Notes under the pieces: model-generated | Told to the model about the DNA's origin: nothing | Databases searched by the model: none | Seen by the model: only the letters and a program-made list of their open reading frames with translations | Position numbers and translations under genes: made by a program | From: a bacterium | GTDB taxonomy: Bacteria > BMS3Abin14 | Length of the DNA stretch: 22,501 nucleotides | Direction: 5' to 3' | Assembly (NCBI GenBank): GCA_029210545.1 | Contig: JARGFV010000034.1 | Span: 1 to 22,501, forward strand | Shown here: positions 1-7,496 of the stretch, one piece after another | How positions within the stretch are numbered: position 1 is the stretch's first letter | How the letters are laid out: the number at the start of each line of letters is the position of its first letter

Positions 1-75
1 AATGACTTACGGAGTGAGTCATTGATTTGGGCGCCCCGCGCGGGGCGCGTTGATGGACTTTTTGCGAGTCCATCA
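1..75. repeat. Three-hairpin palindromic repeat, possibly truncated by the window edge
   Basis: Three inverted repeats follow one another. Positions 1-10 pair with 14-23 (AATGACTTAC / GTGAGTCATT, one G-T wobble). Positions 31-48 form a perfect 18-bp palindrome, GCGCCCCGCGCGGGGCGC. Positions 51-59 and 67-75 form TGATGGACT / AGTCCATCA around a TTTTGCG loop. Read on the - strand, the last hairpin carries the core GACTCGCAAAAAGTC, which recurs in the ispA insert and in the 10046, 14900 and 22427 copies. It is non-coding and may extend beyond the window's left end. Confidence 0.75.
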
Positions 76-129
76 ACAATAATTATGAAGGAGAAGAGTA
101 TTCTGAAGAAGTTCATCTGTCAAGAGATC

Positions 130-167
130 CCCAAAATCTCCCAAAGACCGGCAACAGCGATTTTGGG
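130..167. repeat. Inverted repeat upstream of xseB
   Basis: CCCAAAATC (130-138) and GATTTTGGG (159-167) are perfect 9-bp arms around a 20-nt loop. There is no following T-tract, so an intrinsic terminator is unlikely. The function is unknown. Confidence 0.4.
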
Positions 168-255
168 ACGTTTGCGTTGGATGTTTTTCATGGTATCGTT
201 ACTGCTTAACACTTCAGGGTTGAAGGCGGAAGCGTGAAAATGGCAACCTTTCATC

Positions 256-276
256 CTCAATTCTCAATTCTCAATT
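256..276. repeat. Heptamer tandem array (CTCAATT x3)
   Basis: Three perfect tandem copies of CTCAATT end 23 nt before the xseB start. This is one of several short arrays of 7-8 bp units sitting just upstream of genes in this window. Confidence 0.8.
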
Positions 277-299
277 AAATCTCTCCGCAGAGGTGACCA

Positions 300-560
300 T
301 TGACTGCAGGCAGCAAGGATGGGAAGCGGTTCGAGAAAAAGCTCAGCGATCTCGAGGAGATCGTGGCCCGGCTCGAATCAGGCGACACGACCCTGGAAGA
401 TTCCCTGTCCCTTTTTGAAAAGGGGACGAAGCTCCTCAAGGATCTCACAGGGATCCTCGAGGAGGCCGAGCGAAAGGTTCAGATCCTCACAAAGGACGCT
501 TCCGGGAACCTGGATATACAACACTTTGCCGGTGAAGACGAAGGGGAGCCGGAGGAGTGA
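300..560 (+). CDS. xseB: Exodeoxyribonuclease VII small subunit
   Basis: Small subunit of exonuclease VII, a cytoplasmic nuclease that degrades single-stranded DNA. Several XseB chains bind the catalytic XseA. The 86-residue product is slightly longer than the usual 70-80. It shows the family pattern: FEKKLSDLEEIVARLESGD in the first helix, then TTLEDSLSLFEKG, then a second helix ending KVQIL, followed by an acidic tail. The start is TTG at 300, chosen because AGAGGTGA lies just upstream and the family N-terminus fits. xseA is not in the window. The TGA stop overlaps the GTG start of ispA, so the two are probably translationally coupled. Identification is by family pattern and by the xseB-ispA-dxs order, which is common in proteobacteria. 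Confidence 0.93.
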   Translation: MTAGSKDGKRFEKKLSDLEEIVARLESGDTTLEDSLSLFEKGTKLLKDLTGILEEAERKVQILTKDASGNLDIQHFAGEDEGEPEE

Positions 561-1597
561 TCGACGAGACTTTCATGGACAAAAGGAAACAGGCTGTCGA
601 CGGGGCACTGGAATTTTTCATGCCGCCTGAGGGCACTCATCCCGCCCGACTGGTGGCGGCCATGCGTTACAGCCTGTTCGCCGGGGGCAAGAGGATAAGG
701 CCCATTTTGACTTTGACGGCTTCCGAGGCGGCAGGCGGCAGGATGGAGGACGGCCTTGTGCCGGGCTGTGCCGTGGAGCTGGTGCACACCTATTCCCTCA
801 TCCACGATGATCTGCCGGCAATGGACAACGATGATTTCAGGCGGGGAAGCGCCACCTGCCACAAGGCGTTCGACGAGAGTACCGCGATCCTTGCGGGGGA
901 CGCGCTTCTCACCATGGCTTTCGATCTGCTGTCCACAGGAGAAATGAACGTGTCCGAGCACGTCAGGCTCCGGATGGTCCAGGAACTGTCCCGGGCAGCC
1001 GGATGGCGGGGCATGGTCGGCGGCCAGCAGGTGGACATGGACAGCGAGGGAATGATGGACTCGCAAAACGTCCATCAAGCAGATCACGCCGTGAGGCGGG
1101 AGCTGGGGTGGGGGTGGAACCAGGCGGATTCACTCCGCCTGGAGGGGGAGTCACGCCGGTGGCGTGATCGCGAAATGGCTCGAAGAGACTTTTTGCGAGG
1201 TTATCAGGGAACGGTGCCGGAACTCCCAGTGCTGGAGTATATCCACACCCACAAGACGGGGGCCTTGGTCCGCTGTTCGGTCATCCTGGGCGCACTCGCG
1301 GCCGGCGCGGGGGAAGAGGTTCTGCGGGCTTTCAATACCTATGGTGAAAAGGTAGGCCTGGCCTTCCAGGTCGTGGACGATATCCTGGACGTGATCGCGT
1401 CCACCGAGGAGATGGGCAAGGACCAGGGCAGCGACGCGGCCCGGGGAAAGATCACCTATCCGGCGATCTATGGTCTCGAAGGGGCCAGAGAAAGGGCATT
1501 CCAACTCATCGAGGACGCGAAGGCGGCCGTTGCCGATGTCGATCCCACCGGGCACCTCTCCGGGATCGCGGATTTTGTGCTCCTCAGGAGGCTTTAG
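557..1597 (+). CDS. ispA: Polyprenyl (farnesyl/geranylgeranyl) diphosphate synthase with a 53-codon in-frame insertion
   Basis: Short-chain trans-prenyltransferase that condenses isopentenyl diphosphate with allylic diphosphates to make FPP or GGPP. The first Asp-rich motif is DDLPAMD (residues 84-90) and the second is DDILD (274-278). GMVGGQ and HTHKTGAL are also intact. The 346-residue product is about 50 longer than the family. The excess sits between DMDSEG (ending at G165) and TVPELPVLEYIH (from T219). Removing residues 166-218 leaves 293 residues and restores the usual 7-residue spacing before LEYIH. The extra DNA is a palindromic repeat (separate entry). Start GTG 557 overlaps the xseB stop, and dxs begins 2 nt after the ispA stop. 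Product chain length cannot be decided here. Whether the enzyme remains active is inferred only from the intact frame and motifs. Confidence 0.93.
   Translation: MIDETFMDKRKQAVDGALEFFMPPEGTHPARLVAAMRYSLFAGGKRIRPILTLTASEAAGGRMEDGLVPGCAVELVHTYSLIHDDLPAMDNDDFRRGSATCHKAFDESTAILAGDALLTMAFDLLSTGEMNVSEHVRLRMVQELSRAAGWRGMVGGQQVDMDSEGMMDSQNVHQADHAVRRELGWGWNQADSLRLEGESRRWRDREMARRDFLRGYQGTVPELPVLEYIHTHKTGALVRCSVILGALAAGAGEEVLRAFNTYGEKVGLAFQVVDDILDVIASTEEMGKDQGSDAARGKITYPAIYGLEGARERAFQLIEDAKAAVADVDPTGHLSGIADFVLLRRL
1053..1205 (+). mobile_element. MITE-like palindromic element inserted in frame in ispA
   Basis: A 153-bp element flanked by the direct repeat AGGGAA (1047-1052 and 1206-1211), which looks like a 6-bp target-site duplication. 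Element plus one duplication is 159 bp, exactly 53 codons. Terminal inverted repeats: GATGGACTCGCAAAACGTC (1054-1072) against the complement of 1187-1205, 15 of 19 identical. Internal pairs are 1053-1060 with 1070-1077 (TGATGGAC / GTCCATCA), 1082-1090 with 1161-1169 (GATCACGCC / GGCGTGATC), and 1120-1128 with 1134-1142 (CCAGGCGGA / TCCGCCTGG). The ends share the TCGCAAAA-GTC core with the intergenic repeats of this window. It encodes no transposase and has no stop in the ispA frame. Confidence 0.8.
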
Positions 1598-1599
1598 AT

Positions 1600-3495
1600 T
1601 TGGGTGACGTTATCAAGAGGGATTCGATCCTTCCGACCATAGATTCTCCAGCGGACCTGTGGGACCTGCCTGTCGTCGACCTGGAAGCGCTTGCCGGAGA
1701 GATCCGGACAGTGATCCTCGGGGTGGTTTCCAGAAACGGCGGTCACCTGGCGTCCAACCTGGGTGTCGTGGAACTCACCCTGGCGCTGCACAAGGTGTTC
1801 AGGATGCCCCTCGACAAGATCATCTGGGACGTCGGGCACCAGGCCTACACCCACAAGCTGGTCACCGGCCGACGCGACAGCTTTGATACATTACGCAAGA
1901 GGGGCGGGGTGAGCGGGTTCCCCAAGAGAGTGGAAAGCCCCTACGATGTGTTCGATGCCGGTCACAGCGGCACATCCATCTCGGCGGCTCTGGGGATCTC
2001 GGAAGGGATGCGTCATCAGGGAGAGGCCGGGAAGGTCGTCGCCGTCATCGGGGACGGCAGTATGACAGCCGGTATGGCGCTGGAAGGGCTCAACCAGGGC
2101 GGAGAGATAGGAAAGAACCTTGTGGTCGTTCTCAACGACAACGAGATGTCCATCGCTCCCAACGTGGGCGCCATGTCCTCCTACCTGTCCAGGACCCTCA
2201 CCGGACATTTCGTGAACCGGGTCAAGAGGGAGACCGAAAGTTTTCTCAACAAGATCCCGAAACTGGGGGAACCTTTTCTCCAGGTGGCCCGGAGGGCGGA
2301 AGAGTCGTTCAAGCAGCTCATCTACCCCGGTATGCTGTTCGAGGAACTGGGGTATGAGTATATCGGTCCCATCAAGGGGCACCGGCTGGACCGTCTCATC
2401 GAAGCTTTCACCAACGCCCGGCGTATCGACGGCCCTGTGCTGGTCCACGTGGGGACCGAAAAAGGGAAAGGGTACGCTCTCTCGGAGACCAACCCTACCT
2501 CATTCCACGGGGTAGGGCCCTTTGACCTGGAGACGGGACAGCCCTGCGGAAAAGGTGGGCCGCCCTCCTACACGAGTGTCTTTTCCGGCGCCATTGTGGA
2601 GGCGGCGGAAAAGGACGGGAAGATCATCGCCATTACCGCCGCCATGCCGGAGGGAACCGGCCTGGACGAGTTCGCCAGGCGGTTCCCGGACCGTTTCTAC
2701 GATGTCGGTATCGCCGAGCAGCACGGGGTGACCTTCGCGGCCGGCCTGGCCACCCGGGGCTACAGGCCGGTTGTGGCCATCTACAGCACTTTTCTCCAGC
2801 GGGCCTATGACCAGATCGTCCACGACGTCTGCCTCCAGGGGCTGCCGGTCATCTTCGCCATGGACCGCGGCGGCCTGGTGGGGGAGGACGGTCCGACCCA
2901 TCACGGGACTTACGACCTGTCTTACCTGAGGCACATCCCCAACATGGTCGTCATGGCGCCAAGGGATGAGAACGCCCTTACCGACGCCCTCCAGACGGCC
3001 CTGTCCCTGGACGTTCCGTGCGCTTTCCGGTATCCGAGGGGGGCAGGGGAAGGGGTGCTTATCACCGAACCGGTGGTGTGGGATATCGGTAAGGGAGAAC
3101 TGCTCCGTGAGGGGAGCGATGCCCTCCTCGTAGGCATCGGCTCCACCGTTCACCCGTGCCTGGCGGCAGCCGAAACCCTGGCTCGCGAAGGGATCGACAC
3201 TGCGGTCATAGACGCCCGTTTCGTCAAGCCCCTCGACACCGATCTGATCTTCCAGTGGGGAAGGAAGTGCCGGGTGACCCTCACCGTGGAGGAGAACGTG
3301 CTCATGGGCGGTTTCGGTTCCGCTCTTCTGGAAGCGGCTGCCGATGCCGGTGAAAAGTTCCCTGTCCATCGAGTGGGGCTGCCGGATGCCTTCGTGGAAC
3401 ATGCCACCCTTGAGGAGCTTCGATCCGGGCTCGGTATCGATGCCGAGGGTATCCGCAGTGCTCTGAAGGGAGTGCTGTCCCGTGTCGGAGAGTAA
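1600..3495 (+). CDS. dxs: 1-deoxy-D-xylulose-5-phosphate synthase
   Basis: Thiamine-diphosphate enzyme that joins pyruvate and glyceraldehyde 3-phosphate into DXP, the first MEP-pathway step (also feeding thiamine and pyridoxal synthesis in many bacteria). The 631-residue product is of normal length. The N-terminal domain has H49 in GGHLASNLG and the ThDP/Mg signature GDGSMTAG (GDG at 151-153) with NDNEMSIAPN further on. The pyrimidine domain carries the catalytic Glu E373 in GIAEQHG and DRGGLVGEDGPTHHG. A transketolase C-terminal domain follows. The start is TTG 1600: AGGAGG at 1586-1591 gives ideal spacing. It begins 2 nt after ispA and overlaps tlyA by 14 nt. dxr lies at the other end of the window. 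Confidence 0.97.
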   Translation: MGDVIKRDSILPTIDSPADLWDLPVVDLEALAGEIRTVILGVVSRNGGHLASNLGVVELTLALHKVFRMPLDKIIWDVGHQAYTHKLVTGRRDSFDTLRKRGGVSGFPKRVESPYDVFDAGHSGTSISAALGISEGMRHQGEAGKVVAVIGDGSMTAGMALEGLNQGGEIGKNLVVVLNDNEMSIAPNVGAMSSYLSRTLTGHFVNRVKRETESFLNKIPKLGEPFLQVARRAEESFKQLIYPGMLFEELGYEYIGPIKGHRLDRLIEAFTNARRIDGPVLVHVGTEKGKGYALSETNPTSFHGVGPFDLETGQPCGKGGPPSYTSVFSGAIVEAAEKDGKIIAITAAMPEGTGLDEFARRFPDRFYDVGIAEQHGVTFAAGLATRGYRPVVAIYSTFLQRAYDQIVHDVCLQGLPVIFAMDRGGLVGEDGPTHHGTYDLSYLRHIPNMVVMAPRDENALTDALQTALSLDVPCAFRYPRGAGEGVLITEPVVWDIGKGELLREGSDALLVGIGSTVHPCLAAAETLAREGIDTAVIDARFVKPLDTDLIFQWGRKCRVTLTVEENVLMGGFGSALLEAAADAGEKFPVHRVGLPDAFVEHATLEELRSGLGIDAEGIRSALKGVLSRVGE

Positions 3496-4228
3496 ACGGG
3501 CGGACCTCCTGCTGGTGGAACTCGGACTGGCTGAATCCAGGACCAGGGCCCAGGCCCTCATCCTGGCGGGAAGGGTTTACTCGGACCAGGTCAGGATCGA
3601 GAAGGCGGGAACACGTCTGGCCCCCGGGACGACCCTCACCGTTACCGAATCCCTGCCTTACGTCGGCAGGGGAGGGTTGAAGCTGGCAGCCGCACTGGAC
3701 CGTTTCGGGGTCGATCCGCTGGATAAGGTATGCCTTGACGTGGGGGCTTCCACGGGAGGGTTCACAGACTGTCTTCTGCAACGCGGCGCCAGGAGGGTCT
3801 ACGCCGTGGATGTGGGTTACGGTCAGCTTGACTGGAACCTGAGGAACGACCAGCGTGTCACCGTGATGGAGAGGACCAACTTCCGGAATGTCGACAAAGA
3901 CGCCCTGCCCCACGACCTGGACCTCGCTGTCGTGGATGTTTCGTTCATCTCCCTCAGGCTCATCCTGCCGCGGCTCCGCGACTTTCTGGGAAAGGGAGCC
4001 GAGGCGGTTCTGCTGGTCAAACCCCAGTTCGAAGTTGGCAGGGGAAAGGTTGGCAAGGGGGGTATCGTGAGGGATGGCGATGTCCGGGAGGAGGCGTTGG
4101 AAGGGGTGCTCGAGGCGGCCGTCGCCCAACGGTTCGTCGTGGCCGGCCGCATGGAGTCGCCTGTCCGCGGCGCCGGCGGCAACGTGGAATACCTGGTGCA
4201 TCTGAAGTGGAGCGGGGAAGAGGCGTAA
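3482..4228 (+). CDS. tlyA: TlyA family rRNA (cytidine-2'-O)-methyltransferase / hemolysin-like protein
   Basis: Predicted SAM-dependent ribose 2'-O-methyltransferase acting on rRNA. TlyA homologues were historically called hemolysins. The 248-residue product has an N-terminal S4 RNA-binding domain (about residues 1-65: RADLLLVELGLAESRTRAQALILAG). A FtsJ-like Rossmann domain follows, with SAM motif LDVGASTGGFTD, catalytic-type residues in GRGGLKL, the DVSFISL segment and LVKPQFE. The start is GTG 3482, inside the last codons of dxs (14-nt overlap), and no later start preserves the S4 domain. The dxs-tlyA pairing suggests an operon rather than a shared pathway. The exact nucleotide methylated cannot be told from sequence. 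Confidence 0.92.
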   Translation: MSESKRADLLLVELGLAESRTRAQALILAGRVYSDQVRIEKAGTRLAPGTTLTVTESLPYVGRGGLKLAAALDRFGVDPLDKVCLDVGASTGGFTDCLLQRGARRVYAVDVGYGQLDWNLRNDQRVTVMERTNFRNVDKDALPHDLDLAVVDVSFISLRLILPRLRDFLGKGAEAVLLVKPQFEVGRGKVGKGGIVRDGDVREEALEGVLEAAVAQRFVVAGRMESPVRGAGGNVEYLVHLKWSGEEA

Positions 4229-4232
4229 TGCT

Positions 4233-4272
4233 AGTATGGAAGTATGGGAGTATGGGAGTATGGGGGTATGGG
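4233..4272. repeat. Octamer tandem array (AGTATGGG x5)
   Basis: Five contiguous 8-bp units starting 4 nt after the tlyA stop: AGTATGGA, three copies of AGTATGGG, then GGTATGGG. A degenerate sixth unit follows. Confidence 0.85.
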
Positions 4273-4309
4273 GGTGACTGTGAAAATCACATGTTCATTT
4301 TGATCTCTC

Positions 4310-4349
4310 CGATACATCGATACGCCGATACACCGATACGATCGGTACA
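4310..4349. repeat. Octamer tandem array (CGATACRY, 4-5 units)
   Basis: Units CGATACAT, CGATACGC, CGATACAC, CGATACGA, then a decayed TCGGTACA. The array ends 18 nt before the chosen nadK start and just before its ribosome binding site. It is unrelated in sequence to the octamer array at 4233-4272. Confidence 0.85.
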
Positions 4350-4367
4350 CCTTAAAGGATGTGCTCC

Positions 4368-5234
4368 ATGAACAACATCAAGAAGATCGGGATCGTGGTC
4401 AAGACGACCAGTCCCCATGCCGATCAGGTCATGGGGCAGCTGGTCCCCTGGCTCGTGGAAAGGGGGGTCTCGGTCCGCGTCCAGGGAGACTACCGGGAAC
4501 TGGCGGGGCCCGCGGTGACCGCCGTCGACAGGGATCACATCCCGGATGGAGTGGACATGGTCCTGGTCCTGGGCGGCGACGGGACCCTGCTCTCGGTGGC
4601 CAGGCTCCTGGAAAAGAGCAACAAGCCCATCCTGGGGATCAACCTGGGTTCACTGGGGTTCCTCACCGAACTGGGCCTGGATGACCTGTACCCCTCCCTT
4701 GAAAAAGTCCTGATGGGACAGTACGAGATCGAAAAGCGGGTGCGCCTCGAAGCCCGGCTTAACCGTGGCGGTCAGATCATAGAAAAGTACCGGGTCCTTA
4801 ACGACGTCGTGATCAACAAGGGGGCCCTCGCCAGGATCATCGATCTGGAGACGTTCGTCGATGGCCGTGAAGTGACGATCTACAAGGCCGACGGGCTCAT
4901 CGTCTCCACACCGACAGGTTCAACGGCATACTCCCTGGCGGCCGGGGGGCCGATCATCGAACCCACCCTCGATGTCATCGTGGTGACTCCCATCTGTCCG
5001 CACACCCTGACCAACCGGCCCCTTGTCGTGCCTGGCGGGTCTGAAGTGGAACTCCACCTCCTGAGCGACTCGGGGAAGGTCTACATTACGCTGGACGGCC
5101 AGGAAGGGGTCAACCTCATGCAGGGAGACAGGGTCTTCATCAAGGCATCGGACCAGAAGGTCAACCTGGTCAGGACCGGCACCAAGAACTTTTACCAGGT
5201 GCTCAGCACGAAGCTGCACTGGGGTCACAGGTAA
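4368..5234 (+). CDS. nadK: NAD kinase
   Basis: ATP/polyphosphate-dependent kinase that phosphorylates NAD to NADP in the cytoplasm. The 288-residue product is of normal size. It shows the catalytic GGDGT motif (VLGGDGTLLSVARLL), NLGSLGFLTE, VLNDVVINKGALARI and the NAD-binding TPTGSTAYSLAAGGPI, ending with LDGQEG and the C-terminal beta-rich region. I prefer ATG 4368 (MNNIKKIGIVVK) because AAAGG at 4354-4358 is well spaced for it. ATG 4359, three codons upstream, overlaps that ribosome binding site and would add only MCS. The gene stands alone between two repeat-rich gaps. Its TAA stop lies inside a perfect 17-bp inverted repeat. Confidence 0.95.
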   Translation: MNNIKKIGIVVKTTSPHADQVMGQLVPWLVERGVSVRVQGDYRELAGPAVTAVDRDHIPDGVDMVLVLGGDGTLLSVARLLEKSNKPILGINLGSLGFLTELGLDDLYPSLEKVLMGQYEIEKRVRLEARLNRGGQIIEKYRVLNDVVINKGALARIIDLETFVDGREVTIYKADGLIVSTPTGSTAYSLAAGGPIIEPTLDVIVVTPICPHTLTNRPLVVPGGSEVELHLLSDSGKVYITLDGQEGVNLMQGDRVFIKASDQKVNLVRTGTKNFYQVLSTKLHWGHR

Positions 5235-5263
5235 TTGAGCTCTGCGGAGCTCAATTACCTGTG
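5226..5263. repeat. Perfect 17-bp inverted repeat spanning the nadK stop codon
   Basis: Arms 5226-5242 and 5247-5263 (CACAGGTAATTGAGCTC and its exact complement) flank a TGCG loop. The TAA stop (5232-5234) is within the left arm. No T-tract follows, so it is not a canonical intrinsic terminator. It may still act as a transcript 3'-end stabiliser or a factor-dependent pause. Confidence 0.8.
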
Positions 5264-5268
5264 AGTTA

Positions 5269-5294
5269 ACTGTGAACAGTTTACAGTTCACAGT
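5269..5294. repeat. Inverted repeat containing a heptamer array (CAGTTYA)
   Basis: ACTGTGAAC (5269-5277) and GTTCACAGT (5286-5294) are perfect arms around an 8-nt loop. Positions 5277-5294 also read as tandem CAGTTTA-CAGTTCA-CAGT. These heptamers are the reverse complement of the array just upstream of recN (5351-5381). Confidence 0.65.
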
Positions 5295-5350
5295 CAGGAC
5301 TGAAGGGAGCTTTGTTTTGAACCGAATCAGCGATGATGACGATCTTTTTT

Positions 5351-5381
5351 CTGTAAACCGTAAACTGTAAACCGTAAACTG
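5351..5381. repeat. Heptamer tandem array (CYGTAAA x4)
   Basis: CTGTAAA, CCGTAAA, CTGTAAA, CCGTAAA, then CTG. It ends 5 nt before the recN ATG, so it occupies the place where a Shine-Dalgarno sequence would normally be. Confidence 0.85.
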
Positions 5382-5386
5382 CCGCT

Positions 5387-7033
5387 ATGCTGGAATTCCT
5401 GTCCATCCGCGACTTTGCCATCATCGACGAAGTGGATCTCCCTTTCGAGCCGGGACTCACGGTGCTGACGGGGGAGACGGGCGCGGGGAAGTCGATCATC
5501 GTCGACGCCCTGCAGGTCGTCCTCGGAGAGAAAGTGGACACCTCCGTTGTCAGGACCGGTGCGACCTCGGCCAGGGTTGAAGCGGCTTTCAGTGCCGGAA
5601 ACTGCCGGCTGCCCGAGGGGTTGGACATCCTGGAGGAGCAGGTCATCATGACCAGGGAGGTCCGCCGTGAAGGGCGGGGCCGGGCCACCGTCAACGGCTC
5701 AATGGTCACCATTCCCATCCTGCGTGAACTGGGCGACGGTATGGTGGACCTGCACGGTCAGCACGAGCACCAGTCACTGCTCAAAACCGCCCATCACCTC
5801 GATGCCCTCGATGCCTTCGCCGGTTCATGGCCCCAAAGGCACGAGGTTGCCGACGTCTTCGATGAACTTTCCGGGATCCGAAGGCAGATCCAGAACCTGG
5901 AGAAGGGGAGCCGGGAACGGCACGCGAGGAAGGACTACCTGCGTTTTGTGGTGGCAGAACTCACAGGCGCAGACCTTTCCTCCGGCGAGGAAATAACATT
6001 GATGGAGGAGGAACGCATCCTGGGTTCGGCGGAAAAGCTCCTTCACAACGCTTCCGATGCCCTGGAAAGCCTTTACCAGGGCGAAGGTTCCGCGGCTGAC
6101 CGGACACGGACCGCTGCCGGTTCCCTGGGAGCCCTGGTGGCCACGGACGCCCGCCTGAGGGAGATCGTGGAACTCGTCGAGGCTGCCGGCACCCAGATCG
6201 AGGAAGCGGCCTACCTGCTCAGGGATTACACGTCGAGGGTCCAGACCGACCCTCACCGTCTCGAGGAGATCGGTGATCGTCTGGCGCTACTGCAGAACCT
6301 GAAGAAAAAATACGGACCGACCCTGGAAAAGGTCATGGAAACCCTGGCCGAGTCCCGACGGGAGCTGGACCAGATGGAAGAGGGTCAGTTCAATATGGAA
6401 GAGCTCCAGGAAAGGGAAAAGAGTCTGGAGGAACAGGCGAGCGACCAGGCCGGGAAGCTCAGCGTAAAGAGAGTTGGCGCCGCCGGGGACCTGGAAAAGC
6501 GGGTCGAGACGGAACTGGCCGACCTGGCCATGGAGAAGGTGCGCTTTTCGGTGGTTTTCGACGAGATCGAGATGGGTCAGACCGGTATCGACGATGTCGA
6601 GTTTCTCATTTCCTCCAACCCCGGTGAGCCGCTCATGCCCTTGAGGAAGATCGCCTCCGGTGGAGAGCTTTCCAGGATCATGCTGGCTCTCAAGAGGATC
6701 CTGGCCGGGGCAGGAGCTGTTCCAACCCTCGTGTTCGATGAAGTGGACGCGGGGATCGGCGGGAAGGTGGCCGCCATCCTTGGCCGCAAGTTGAGAGAGA
6801 TCTCCGCTCACCACCAGGTTCTTTGTATCACGCATCTGGCGCCTGTGGCCGCCTGCGCCGATCAGCACATCAAGGTGGAGAAGATCCAGGATCAGGGGAG
6901 GACAGTGGTCAGGGCCAGGTACCTCGGCGAAGAGGAACGTGTGGCTGAACTGGCCCGGATGATGGGGGGGATAGAGGTGACTTCGGGGATCGAAAGATCA
7001 GCGAGGGAACTGCTGGAGGAAGCCCGTGGATAA
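5387..7033 (+). CDS. recN: DNA repair protein RecN
   Basis: SMC-like ATPase that helps hold and repair DNA at double-strand breaks. The 548-residue product has an N-terminal ATPase lobe (MLEFLSIRDFAIIDEVDL) with Walker A GETGAGKS (about residues 29-36). A helical coiled-coil middle (about 150-380) follows. The C-terminal lobe has the signature ASGGELSRIMLALK, Walker B TLVFDEVDAGIGG and the ITHLAPVAA switch. The N-terminus matches the family, so ATG 5387 is secure. However, no Shine-Dalgarno is visible, because the sequence before it is a heptamer array. The stop overlaps the next gene by 8 nt. No standard LexA box was found, so SOS control is not shown. Confidence 0.95.
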   Translation: MLEFLSIRDFAIIDEVDLPFEPGLTVLTGETGAGKSIIVDALQVVLGEKVDTSVVRTGATSARVEAAFSAGNCRLPEGLDILEEQVIMTREVRREGRGRATVNGSMVTIPILRELGDGMVDLHGQHEHQSLLKTAHHLDALDAFAGSWPQRHEVADVFDELSGIRRQIQNLEKGSRERHARKDYLRFVVAELTGADLSSGEEITLMEEERILGSAEKLLHNASDALESLYQGEGSAADRTRTAAGSLGALVATDARLREIVELVEAAGTQIEEAAYLLRDYTSRVQTDPHRLEEIGDRLALLQNLKKKYGPTLEKVMETLAESRRELDQMEEGQFNMEELQEREKSLEEQASDQAGKLSVKRVGAAGDLEKRVETELADLAMEKVRFSVVFDEIEMGQTGIDDVEFLISSNPGEPLMPLRKIASGGELSRIMLALKRILAGAGAVPTLVFDEVDAGIGGKVAAILGRKLREISAHHQVLCITHLAPVAACADQHIKVEKIQDQGRTVVRARYLGEEERVAELARMMGGIEVTSGIERSARELLEEARG

Positions 7034-7496
7034 GGCAGATTGGACGTTGCGAAAAGCCCGGATGGACGACATCCCCCGGATCCACAGCCTGGTGAACGAA
7101 TTCGCTTCCCAGGGGGAGATGCTGGGGCGTTCCCGCAGTGAGCTTTACGAGGGATTGAGGGATTTCTTCGTGGTGGAGGAGGACGGGATCGTGCTCGGCT
7201 GTTCGGCCCTTCACATCAACTGGGAGGACCTTGCCGAGGTCAGGTCCCTGGCAGTGGTCCCTGAGCTTCAGGGCAAGGGCTTGGGCAAGGTGCTGGTCAA
7301 GGCGTGCGTGGACGAGGCCCGTGATCTGGGTGTCGCCCGGGTCTACGCCCTGACCTACCGGCCGGAGTTTTTCGAAAAACTCGGGTTCAAGAGGGTTGAC
7401 AAGGATTCACTGCCCCACAAGGTCTGGGGAGATTGCCTGAAGTGCCCCCAGTTCCCCAACTGCGACGAGGATGCTGTCCTTATGGAGGTGATCTGA
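7026..7496 (+). CDS. argA: GNAT N-acetyltransferase, probable short-form N-acetylglutamate synthase
   Basis: The 156-residue GNAT-fold acetyltransferase has acetyl-CoA-binding motif A LAVVPELQGKGLGKVLVK, followed by YRPEFFEKLGF. The end, SLPHKVWGDCLKCPQFPNCDE, is what I recognise from the stand-alone ArgA-type synthases of deltaproteobacteria and relatives. These lack the amino-acid-kinase domain of E. coli ArgA. The predicted reaction is acetyl-CoA plus glutamate to N-acetylglutamate, the first step of arginine synthesis. It begins at GTG 7026 inside the end of recN, and TldE/PmbA starts on the base after its stop, so it is probably in one transcript with its neighbours. argJ at 15044 supports an arginine role. 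The GNAT call is firm; the substrate is inferred. Confidence 0.85.
   Translation: MDKADWTLRKARMDDIPRIHSLVNEFASQGEMLGRSRSELYEGLRDFFVVEEDGIVLGCSALHINWEDLAEVRSLAVVPELQGKGLGKVLVKACVDEARDLGVARVYALTYRPEFFEKLGFKRVDKDSLPHKVWGDCLKCPQFPNCDEDAVLMEVI

Noticed and set aside
22-237. ORF upstream of xseB (71 codons, or 50 codons from ATG 85)
   Set aside because: Its start lies in or beside the hairpin repeat, no ribosome binding site precedes it, the sequence contains an inverted repeat, and the product resembles no family I know.
1053-1205. Intein or intron in ispA
   Set aside because: It is too short, has no splicing-domain or intron motifs, and the ends match the dispersed repeat with a direct duplication.
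4280-4292. CRP-like TGTGA...TCACA
   Set aside because: The half-sites are only 3 nt apart instead of 6, and nothing else supports a CRP site.
4233-4349. CRISPR-like repeats before nadK
   Set aside because: Units are 8 bp, contiguous and without spacers.
5270-5286. LexA-box-like CTGT...ACAG upstream of recN
   Set aside because: The spacing is 9 nt rather than 8 and it falls within the heptamer array, which produces such words by itself. Delta-lineage LexA sites also differ from the E. coli box.
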